Below, piece after piece: positions 24,161 to 34,681 of a stretch of DNA of 64,000 nt. Source of the stretch: Rotaria socialis (taxonomy: Eukaryota; Rotifera; Eurotatoria; Philodinida; Philodinidae); assembly GCA_905331475.1 (NCBI GenBank), contig CAJNYU010001441.1:248001-312000 (forward strand), given 5' to 3'. A model generated the notes under the pieces. That model saw only the letters and a program-made list of their open reading frames with translations, made no database searches and was not told the origin of the DNA. Every line of letters begins with the position of its first letter. The stretch's first letter is position 1. A program made the position numbers and the translations under genes.

Positions 24161-24499
24161 ACGTCGCTTCGCTCGGCATTACGCCGCTTCGCTGGGCACT
24201 ACGCCGCTTCGCTCGGCACCACGCCGCTTCGCTCGGCATTACGCCGCTTCGCTCGGCATTACGCCGCTTCGCTCGGCACTACGCCGCTTCGCTGGGCACT
24301 ACGACGCTTCGCTGGGCACTACGACGCTTCGCTGGGCACTACGACGCTTCGCTCGGCACTACGCCGCTTCGCTCGGCACTACGTCGCTTCGCCCGGCACT
24401 ACGTCGCTTCGCTCGGCACTACGTCGTTCGCTCGGCACTACGACGCTTCGCTGGGCACTACGACGCTTCGCTCGGCACTACGCCGCTTCGCTCGGCACT
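24161..24499. repeat. Right tandem array, 17 x 20 bp
   Basis: Seventeen units of the type ACGCCGCTTCGCTCGGCACT, the inverse of the left-arm unit, occupy 339 bp; one unit (from 24421) lacks a base. The unit count equals that of the left array, but the prevailing variants differ (GCC/GAC and CTGGG versus CTCGG here). Confidence 0.92.
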
Positions 24500-24706
24500 A
24501 ATAAATCGAGAAGTCAATTTTCAAAAATTTCGTTTTTTTTCCAGAATTTAATGAATTTGTATAAAATTGGTCCGAAAGTCCGGAGAATTTTCGGGCCGGG
24601 CCGAAATTCCTTCCGGACTTTTGGACCGGCCCGAAAAATCTCCGGAATTTCGGGCCGGGCCGAAAGTCCGGCCCGAAAATTCCGTGGGCCGAAATTCCGG
24701 TCTCCC
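24500..24706. repeat. Right terminal inverted repeat, outer part
   Basis: This is the inverted counterpart of 18076-18284, sharing motifs such as ggtccgaaagtccggagaat and ttcgggccgggccgaaa, and ending GTCTCCC against the left GGGTTAC. The final ~10 bp are less alike than the rest. Confidence 0.85.
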
Positions 24707-24714
24707 GGTAATTA
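24706..24714. repeat. Target-site duplication, right copy
   Basis: This cggtaatta matches 18067-18075. On the minus strand it is the first bases of the interrupted TRPM exon, directly after acceptor AATTCAG and one A. Confidence 0.88.
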
Positions 24715-27174
24715 TCTGAATTAAAAACGAATTTTATCATTTTCAAATATAAAGCAAAATACAAAAACGAAATAACATAATTTATTGCCTTCTTACTTTC
24801 GAACGTATCCAATGAATTCAACTCTCCAAACATTTGCCAATAGGCAAGATTTATAATTTCACGAGGTAAATGCCAACTAAATTCTTTTGTACCATGAATA
24901 AGACTATAAGATGATACACCAAATCCCAAAATAAACACAGTTAACATCAGCATGAAAAATTTTAAATCATGTACCTTAAAATAGTTTTCAGAAAACAAAT
25001 CAAAACAATTCTTTTATGATCGTATTTACCATTTCACCTATCATAACAAGTTTAGGACCAAGTCGTTTAATAGCTGCAAATATATTTAATGTACGCATGA
25101 ACCACAGTGTTAGATCAACCGATAAAGCGATACGTGCTGCACAAAAACATTCTGCTGATGGAAGAAGTCGAAGAGCAAAACCAACGTAAAAAAGAAGTAT
25201 TGCTACAACATCTAGCTGATTCCAAAATACGCCAAAATATGCTGAAATTTTATTACGCACTGATTGTGCTTCCCCAGAAAAGAACTACGAATAAATTGAG
25301 ACCGAAAAAAAAAGAAAATAAGATAAAGTTAGATTCAAATTACTTGTCGCAATTCTTCACAAAGTAACGTCGAAACCCAAATCAAAAGTATATATTCTTG
25401 AATAGCTGGTTGATCATGTTTTTGGAGTCCATATGGAATTGTTGCCTTCAGTTCAGTTCCATTTTTATTAATCAAATGAGTTTTCGTAGCATTTTCAATG
25501 TTTTCAGGATCATTTGACAGTCCACACATAGCCACGTCAATATCATAAAGAGGGAAAAAATCACATAATATTAAGTAGGAGAAGAGTATTAAGAATGCCA
25601 TATGACAATACTAGAAAAACCCCGTAAACATTTTTATACCCAACGTTGTTAGTGAAGTCTCTAGAATACGTACTAAACTATATAAATATTTAACATATGG
25701 AGCACGTAGAAATCTTAAAATATTGCCAAAATATTTCATTACTTTACTTCTTGCCCTTAAATGATATAATAAAAATGAAAGCAATATTTCAGATAAATAT
25801 TAATAATCCTACAGTATAATGATTATCAACTATTTCTAGCATTAGTTTACTAAATGATTAGTCGCGATAGAAGCAAATATCATGCATTAGTAACTATGAA
25901 TAATTTTCTTTGCTTTACGTTTCAAAACAGCCAACATCGACGAAACCAACAGGAGAATGATCTTGATCTGCAACACCATGCATTAATCTTAGCCGAATAT
26001 CATCGGTTGGCCTAGAATAATAGTAATAAACTTCAACATGAATAGATAATAGAATGTGAAGACTCTTAAATTCTCCACAACTTTTGTACTTTTTGACACA
26101 TAAAATAAGACGTGAACTCCTTGCCTGAAGAGCGATTCGTATTTTTTCAATATGATAGCCGTAAATGATAATATTTTCGAACAATAAGAAAACTATGAAG
26201 CAACATTTTAAACTCAACTTTATCTAAATGTGAATAGTATCCCGAAAATTTAAAACAATTCTGCAAAAATGTCAGAAAAAATCACTAAGATTTTTTATTC
26301 TTTATAAAATAGGATCTCGAAAATGAATTCTTTTTGCTCGCATTTTATCCATAAAGAAAGAAAGAACTGTAACATAAAATAATTCAAAACATGATACTTT
26401 TCTATAGAACGTGTTGTTTTCAGTGTTGGATTCCGTTCTAATAAATTTGATTTATTAAGTGAGTCCTAAATATTTGAAAAAAAACGGAATAAAGGAAGAG
26501 CAAAAAGTCACAAAAACAAAGGAATACATCTAGAAATGTTGATTGATCATTTGTTTTAACTAATTCATCATGATAACGAAGAAAACCACTGTACCAAAGC
26601 ATAAGTGTCGAGAAAATAATTGTCATTTGATTTTCTCTCTGATCAATAAAACCAAACCTGAAATTAAAATGTTTAATATGTTCTAGGAAAAGAAAGCCTT
26701 CATTTTGTTTTTCATATACCAAATGTTATTAAGTACATCTTGTACAGCTCGTTGAGCAATGAACTGTTTAGCTTCAGCTTTGATTGCTAATTCCAACCAT
26801 GTAGCGTTGCCATAGGCTGGTATTTGTCGTATGATTGCTTTTGTACATGCACGAGCATTAATTTGATAAAATCGATCGAGAATTTCTACAGCCAAATTTT
26901 CAAATGCATCCGCTGATTGATTATAACGAATGTCGTTGTTTTTATGAGCAAGATGTCTATAAACTATTACAGCAATCAATGCAGCACCTAAGGAAAATAA
27001 TTTTTACAAATGCATATCTGCATTACGATAAACATTACTTAATACGTACAAATCTTGTTTTTACCACGTGCCCAAAATAAAAAATTAAGATCACGCTGAC
27101 CTGTTATTACAGACCAGAGAAATAGTTCTTTGTCAACGTCCATATGCGAATCGGCATGAGCTGCTGTTGATTTA

Positions 27175-27840
27175 ATCAAAAAATAGAAGTATGCGATTTT
27201 ATGCATATCGAACATTATATAAAGTGTTTATCAGATGAATATCTCCTCATTTGCTCTCATGAGTATATGGCAGATGTTGAAGTGCTGATCAATAAAGTAA
27301 ATTTTATCTTTCATCATCATCATCATCATAATCCTGAATAAAGTACTACAAAGTGATATTTTTCGAATGATTGCTATCAGAGAAATGACCCACGTGTTGT
27401 TCACTTCTTTTTTCACACAATTTCGTTCTGTTCAAATATTTTACGCTTAGTTAATTTGCTTCTACGAATGTATGTCTCTGAACACAAAGAAACTGAATCC
27501 ATCAGACTAATAATTTTGGAGTGCTTCAAAATTCGTCATCATATAACATTGAAACTTGAAAGAACGTGTTATTATTTACGTATGTTTTCGCTCACATTTC
27601 CATCCATTCCAATTTTTAATTTATGACGTGTCTCGTAATTAACAGTAATCTCAAGATCGTACTATGAAAACAATGATTTACTCAATAGAAACAAAAAATA
27701 AAAGCTGAATTTCAATAATTGCACGAAAAAACTCATAAATGTTATTGTTTATGATATTTATTGTTCATAGCTTTAGAACTTTTTCGTGAAATGGAACAAT
27801 TTAATAATGATCTTCAAGTCACATAGTAATAAAATGCAAC
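27175..27840 (-). other. Long TRPM intron
   Basis: This gap of roughly 660 bp between TRPM exons holds only a short ATC/CAT microsatellite (about 27314-27333) and AT-rich DNA. I see no gene in it. Confidence 0.4.
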
Positions 27841-28891
27841 GCATTGAAAAAACTAACCTTCTGCAGATAGATTTGCACCACCTTCAGTAGAAATTTGATT
27901 TTGATAGTCTTCACGTCTACTAGGCGCCGTACAACAGGAGCATGCTACAAGATATTCATTATCTAATAGAGAGTCAGAAGTATTGGTTTTTGTGCATAAA
28001 GCAACATCCACTTCAAAAAAATCGCCTATTAACGGTTGAATCATTTCTTGATAGATTGTTCGTAATGGATCATCATTGTTGACAGAAATTTCATGATGCT
28101 ATCATAATAAAAAGAAATCAAGCAGAAACAATTAAGGTAAAATTAAATGTATGATTATACTTCTTGCATGCTGTTTACATAAAGTAATGGAAGTTTTGTT
28201 TTGTCTCGAAATAAATCAGTTAATGAGAAATCATGATCGAGAAACAATTTAACAAAGTCTGTTTGACTTCGACTAAGTGCTATTTCAAATAGGCCAGTTA
28301 ATTCTCTATTCTAAATTTAAAAAATAACAAACATATTTGAAACTATGACAACAGAAAGAGAAAATATGCATTTTCCTTACTTCCCAATCTTCTTCGTGTA
28401 TCATAATATGATTTCTTACAATATCGGCACGATTCCATTCCAAAGCTAAACGAAATTGCTCACATTTCCGTTGTTTATCTGATACAACAGACTCGGAACC
28501 CGAAGTGGCTTAAATAAAAAGTGTATTATATTCTAGAATGAAAGGGACAGTAATATCCATAGTTCTGTTTTTCTTACCGTTCAATAAAGCTTTTAAAATA
28601 GCTACATCAATATCAGGTTCAATTGGATTCCGTGCATTAAGACTGATAACATTTAAAAAATGTTTACGCCTCTCAATACATTGATAAACTAATTCAAAAT
28701 AATCGGTGGAATCTCCTTCACGTCGCTTCGTTTCGCCTGTAGATCCTACAGGCTTTGACGGTTTTTTATTAGCACCACCTCCTGCTGCATCACCTGCGCC
28801 ACTAATTTCAAGAATTTTGTCTTTAAGTGCTTCTCGCAGTTTATTTTTTAATTCATCATTATGTCTTTGAATAGTGGCTGGATCCGAACTA

Positions 28892-30117
28892 AATTATGGG
28901 AATGAATTATTATGTGTATTGTATTATCTAATCATAGATCTATGGCTAATCAGAAGATTAATGTGTTCGATATTAAATAAATAACTCGGTGTATTGAATT
29001 CTATGTGAAGCTATTTATTTAATTCAGATAATGTATTGAGTAGAAATGGTAATAGAGCTGTGTGCATAACGCCGACCGATTGCTCACAGTAAAAGAAACT
29101 TTGTAAAAGTAAAATATGTTATTCACAAGCATATGAGAGTAAGAGTAAGGTATAGAAAACAAATCCATTCACGTTCCACCCTACACTAGCCTCAGGCAAA
29201 TATGTTCGGTGCTATTCTAATCACCGACAAACAACAATACTATTTTGTATAAATTCTAGAGTGAAATGTTATACTTTCATCAGAGCGCAAGCAAAGCACT
29301 AGCTAACATCTATTGTCAAGTTGAGATTTAATTAGTCATATACTGATTTGTATGCATATATAATATTTTTATGCTGATTACTGCTCTATTTAATACTTTA
29401 TTTCTCATGATGAAACTCAAAACTGATCAGTACTTTAGATATAGTTTTATAGCTATTTAAATATTCTATCTATAACAAAGAACTGATTTCGAGGGACAAA
29501 AAAATTCAAACAGTGAAATAAAAAACTAATCGCGCATATCCTTCATATGAAACTTGAAATATTTCTATGGTACGAATATCATAAGAAGAATACAATTCAT
29601 TTAGTATTAATTCGAAATGATTCGTATGTATGATTGAACTCTGTCTATTTACCAGCTGAGTCTAAAAGGATCCGATTCTCATAATATTTCGTTGTCACAT
29701 TATGGAACAAGATGGAAATCTAACAAAAAAACTTCTGTTTTGGATAGTACTTGTTCCTTCTCTACTTCTACAGCACATTGAATTTAAATTACAAAAAATT
29801 CTACTCGGTAGCATTTTTACATCCTGTATTTATATTTGACGAGATTCGAAATTTAAAAAAAATTCATATTTCCAATACGAGAATATTCGTGGATAAGGTT
29901 TTTCGTGAATGTTTCTTTTTTATGAATGTGCCGGAATAATAATGAAAGAAGTTTGCCAATATTGAGTCAGCCTAAGAATTACGATCATACAATTAGCTAC
30001 GTTCTCTTATCGATAATAACCGCATGCATGGATATGAAGTTCTTATGTAACAAAAGAAGATAAGCTTTTGTTTTTTAAATATTCAAGGGAATTTTTTAAA
30101 CTTTCATTTTCTATTTA
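28892..30117 (-). other. Long TRPM intron (about 1.2 kb)
   Basis: It separates the exon encoding IESSEANSQ from that beginning SDPATIQRHND. Small open frames on the plus strand show no family resemblance. No repeat structure was noticed. Confidence 0.4.
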
Positions 30118-30903
30118 CTGTGAATTTGCTTCGCTGGACTCAATTTTTGCACGATATTTGTTGTACAGATGTATTGCTTCAGCAAATAAATCGCAACAAC
30201 GACCTGTTCCTTCAATAAAAACAGCAGGTATATTATTTTGGACAACAGCTTCATGTACTACAGAAAAGAGAAATTATATCAATTTTTGATATTTTCTTGT
30301 TTTGAACAAGTAAAATGTCAAACCTGTTCGAACAGTATTTGGACCACCTTCAACAACGAGAAGAACAACAGGTACAGGATCTAAAATACAACACGTGTAA
30401 TTACTAAATTTTTCTTTGTTGATAAGAATAAGATTAATATTGACCTGTTGGTTCTGCACGTAACGATGTCGCTCCCGACAACGGTTGCAATGAACTGTTG
30501 AGCGCTGGCGTAGATCGAGCTGCAAAAAAGTCTCCTGAAATAAGTTGTTCCAGATTGGCACGAAATGTTATTTCACGTCCATATTTTCGTTCACTTCCAT
30601 CATCAACAAAAATAAACTCAGTATGATTAGGTTCAAGAGATGCCTGACCCCTTTCTTCTGCACGTGGCTTAACATAGTGTACATTTGCTCCGTGAACATC
30701 AAGTTGATGAAAGCCCGATACACAACCCCAAGTAGCGATACCCTGTAATAAATGTAGATGACAAATAAATGAATTGAATTTTAAAAACTTGATTTACAAT
30801 TAAATGTATTGGACGTGAACGATTAGGATTTGTTTGAACAATTTCACCAACAAGCTTCATAATGCCTCTATTCATACCTCCGGTAATTATCCAAGCACCT
30901 TAA

Positions 30904-31698
30904 AACGAAAAATATTTTTTATAAAAAATACAAAGAGAGTGAAAATATTTTTTAATTGTATAGATCAAAGTCAACATTCGTTTTAAAATCTGCATGCAAA
31001 TCAAAGATCATCTTAATTTGAAATCACCCATTACGTGCAGAAGCATGAATCTTTTAGAGCATGTTTCATGCTTTGTCTCAAATCATACATATGTCTAACA
31101 GATAATAATTAACAAGAAATGATTTTATATTATTTTATTTATTGTATATAAATATTTGTACATCGTTAAGATAGAGAGGTACCTTTTAGGAGACGAATGA
31201 ATGATAATGTTGACGTTATCTTTCCACGGAAAAATTTAATATTTCAAATACATAGGTAATATAAACGTATTTATTGATGATTGTTTGAGCGTCCTCATGA
31301 CAGCTGTTTTCAGTAGTCTTATCCTTTTTTGTTCTAAAAATGTACAGTTTAAGTTTTATGTTTATCGTTTAGTGTGGCTGAGTAAATTTTGTAAATTCTA
31401 TTCTACATGATGTAATAAGTCAGAGTGAACTTCTGAATCATTTACTGGTTAACCTCGGCTTTCATTTATGTTTAAAATTTGAGAAAAACACCAGTCTTAG
31501 TAGAATTACTACTTGAAAACTAATTTCGTAATACGAAATTCGTATGAAATAAAGAGAGAAGCCTGAATAAAAGTTTCGTTTTTAAAAGTAATGATGTAGT
31601 TATAATCTTGATTTTAATCTCATTTCTTCACGCTACGAGAAAGGAAATGAACCGACAGTAAATGTTCATTAAAATTTAAAACACTATTGAATTTCGAT
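30904..31698 (-). other. Long TRPM intron (about 0.8 kb)
   Basis: It divides the SLOG domain between VASTTG and AWIITGG. AT-rich with nothing recognisable. Confidence 0.4.
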
Positions 31699-32264
31699 AC
31701 CTGTTGTACTTGCTACTTTAAGAAGACCACGTCGAAATGCTCGTAGTAATCTTGGTTTCATATTGTAATCTTTTGCTCCGCCTGTTATTGAGATAACAAG
31801 TGATGGTCGCTGAATAACAAAATCAATTATTAAACGACGCTATTTTATTGTTTTCTATTATTATGATAAAACATACTTCAGTACACCATTTTCGGTGCAT
31901 TAGTTCTTTAACGTGCGAAACAGAAGCATCCGGTGGTATGCGAATGAATTGTGCTCGGTTTGATTTATTATCCGAAACTTGAATAAAAGGAAACGGACAG
32001 AAACATTTGTCTCATTTATTTATTATTCATAGGGATCTATGAAACTTACAAGTAATTGTTCCATTAGATTTAACATTTATTGCTTCGTGTAACTGTGCAA
32101 AAACAAAGAAATTACACGATTTCGAAAATAAAATAATTGGTTTATTTTACTTGGAAATTCTCCGGACGACGATTTGCAGGTACAAAAGTCGATAATATTT
32201 TATTAACATTTTCAAAAAGAAAATTCGATGACGCACGAATATTTGGATCTTGAACTTTAAACAT

Positions 32265-34681
32265 ATTTATCGCAGTTTTAAATGTTTTTACTCATTTGAC
32301 TCGCTTCATTGATCTTTTGATGTTAATAATCATAGTGATTCATTCTATTCAACCCAGGTACCAGCCAATCGGCTTCTTTAAACAAGTACACGAATCACAA
32401 TTCACAATCGATTTTTTTGCATGATTCATTCTGCTTACCGATATAAGTAGAAAAAAAAACGCTTATTTTGATATAACATTATTGTTTGACACGGAGAATT
32501 GTTGTTGTTGTTGTTGTTGTCCCATTTAGGTAAATCAATTTTTTGCTACATATTTATATTGTCATAAAGATGTTAAAGAATTTCAAGTTTGAATACAAAT
32601 ACAACGTGAAGCTAATGTTCATCACATTAAAACAGCAGTACAAGCTTTGTCTGAATGAGCTGAAGCATTTATTCAAAAGATTTTCTTTTTGTTTTGTTTA
32701 GATTACCAACACAACACATGTGCTGATTTATTTTTATTCATATTTTGTTTTCTATTATACTAGATTTTGAATATTTTACTAGTGAGTCATTGAAAGATAA
32801 ACATGTCAGTGAAATATCTGACTTAGGATCAAAATTAACAAGCAACTTAGAAGAGTCTGGTAATTGCTAAAGTATGTTTATAATAGATACAGAAAAAAAT
32901 GAATATTTTTTTGTAAACAGTAATACATAAAGTATGAATCGTTTCAACTCGAACCATTTTTCGATGAATCGAGTCAAGAATAGGTCACGTCTGCTTGACT
33001 CATATTAGAATGACACTCTCCGAAGTTGAGGACTTTCTTAATTTGATCAAAGTTAATTTATCCTCCATTCTGATGAACTTGGAGAGCTACTTAGAAAATC
33101 ACCATTTCGTGGTTTCACTAATAAAATGACTATTGATCAATGTCAAACAATAACATCGATTTCTATCTTTAGCATACAATAAAATCTGTTATACTCGTTA
33201 CACTTCATGCAATTAAAGGTGCGTTTAATTTTTTGAACAAGCGAGAAATATCAGTGATCTCAATAAATTCTCTATCAATATTTTTTATCTTAATACAATT
33301 TGTAAACCTTTTGTATCGTACAAATATCTCACTGTAAAACATTTTGAAGAGACACGACACTAAAATCAATTGATATGATGCTATTTAATTCTTATTTTCG
33401 AATGGTTTGAACGATTTGAGACTTTTTTGATTTATTGAAATTATTTTTTTTCTTATGCGAGATAATTTCAATTGAAAAAAATAAATCGAGTTCAGAATGG
33501 ACAGTACGACAGAATTTTTATTCTTTTTTTGCTAGAACGAAAGATGTTCCGAGGTATAATGCATATTTACTTTTCTAAAATTCTTTGAAGATTCATTCAT
33601 TCATTCTTTTTAGGCATATAATCTATCGAGAATTTCTTTAATGAGTTAACTCTTTTTCTTAATGTGTTCTATATAAATATGATCAGCGAAATAAATGCGA
33701 TACTATTGTCTTTTTCTTTTTTAGTTTTTTAGATAATTTTTTTCTTTATATTGACTATTTTATTTGATGGCGAGAAAAACTAAATAATTGAAAGAATGTA
33801 TTCACAAAAATTGTCGTATGCTTATTGTAGTTGCATATAAATTCAGTTATTTTGTATGCAATTCACAATAAATTGAGTATTGTTCAGAAATTTAGGTACA
33901 TAAACTAATACTACCTTTTCATATCGTGTAAAGATCATTGCTATTTTTGGGGATTCGATCTAATTCTTTCATTTGTTCTGACTTCAGAAACTCAGCAAAT
34001 TCTACTAACATAAAGCGCATCTTAAAATAATACGTATGTACAATTCATTTATCTGTGGTGATTACTAAAGTGAAGTTTTAAACAACGAGCATAATGTAAT
34101 AGAAAACATCTATTAGAAGAAACTCCTCCTTTAGCTTTCAACGGTCTTGGTAGAAATCTAAACAGATAAGAATTATCCCAAAACTGATATACGCGTACAC
34201 CTTCACATAAAAATAAACGAAATGTATAACCCAGTATCGATTATAAAAAAAGACTTTTCTGTTTAAAAAATACAAACGATACCTCTTACCAATATTATTA
34301 TAGCGTTTATAAAAATATATAATCAAAATATTTACGTTCTACCCAAAATCAAAATTCAAACAAGTTCGGTATGGATGTGGGTCTGAATGAGGATTGATCT
34401 AACCAAGATGCACACTTCACACCCACACTCAAGAACTACAACCACATTACGAGTCGTATTGAAAAGTCAGATGCCTGAAATAGTTTTGAATGTGATTAGA
34501 TAAGTTTCTTATTATACACAAATCAACAGCTCTCGATAAACAAAATAGAAAAGTAAGCATTGGTATTCCAAGGAATACTAATCAATTAAATAATCAATTT
34601 AATAGAAAAGTTTTCCTCGTTTTTATTTCAATACACAACCGAACAATAAAACTTGTCCAAAGAAAAGAGAAAATTTAAAGA
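32265..34681. other. Intergenic region between TRPM and AQR
   Basis: This 2.4-kb region separates the start of TRPM from the end of AQR, both on the minus strand. It contains a TTG microsatellite (about 32500-32519), a possible decayed coding fragment (32530-32870), and otherwise AT-rich DNA without open frames. The TRPM promoter should lie at its left end. Confidence 0.4.
32530..32870 (+). pseudogene. Possible decayed gene fragment
   Basis: After an acceptor-like cccatttag, one frame reads VNQFFATYLYCHKDVKEFQV, stop, IQIQREANVHHIKTAVQALSE, stop, AEAFIQKI. Both stops are TGA where TGG (Trp) would fit. A second segment after ttatactag reads DFEYFTSESLKDKHVSEISD and onward to a TAA at about 32870. 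The composition looks protein-like, but I recognise no family. It could be chance. Confidence 0.25.

Larger units (their letters stand above)
18076..24706 (-). mobile_element. Complete Mutator-like (MULE) DNA transposon with two genes
   Basis: The element is about 6.63 kb. It begins GGGTTAC and ends GTCTCCC (inverse GGGAGAC), with long inverted arms of about 560 bp: 18076-18640 and about 24161-24706. Each arm has a ~205-bp outer part with repeated GGCC-rich motifs (ttcggcccggcccgaaa) and an inner array of seventeen 20-bp repeats. Between the arms, on the minus strand, lie an intact FLYWCH/MULE transposase (21338-23288) and an intact second gene (18969-21027). A perfect 8-9 bp target duplication flanks it. 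Intact genes and a perfect duplication suggest recent insertion. The host site is a coding exon of the TRPM gene. The arms are GC-rich in an AT-rich genome. Confidence 0.9.
24715..32264 (-). pseudogene. TRPM channel, 5' part (N-terminus to pore), interrupted
   Basis: Many short exons run leftward from the ATG at 32264 (MFKVQDPNIRASSN). The N-terminal TRPM homology (SLOG/LSDAT) domain is clear: SLVISITGGAKDYNMKPRLL, then FRRGLLKVASTTGAWIITGG, EFIFVDDGSERKYG, VPVVLLVVEGGPNT, IPAVFIEGTGRCCDL. The ankyrin-like MHR region follows (LFEIALSRSQTDFVKLFLDH, ELFLWSVITGQRDLNFLFWA). The membrane part includes S1-S4 pieces, FLRAPYVKYLYS, SVDLTLWFMRTLNIFAAIKR, LGPKLVMIGEMV (S4-S5 and S5), and the pore segment LPREIINLAYWQMFGELNSLDTFE. 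The last intact exon ends at 24797; an 81-bp intron leads to an exon of which only the first 10 bp precede the transposon. Without splicing around the insertion, the product would lack S6. TRPM proteins are tetrameric plasma-membrane cation channels. Confidence 0.85.

Noticed and set aside
24498-24720. Gly/Pro/Arg-rich peptide at the end of a TRPM reading frame
   Set aside because: It is read-through of the TRPM intron into the GC-rich transposon arm, not a protein domain.
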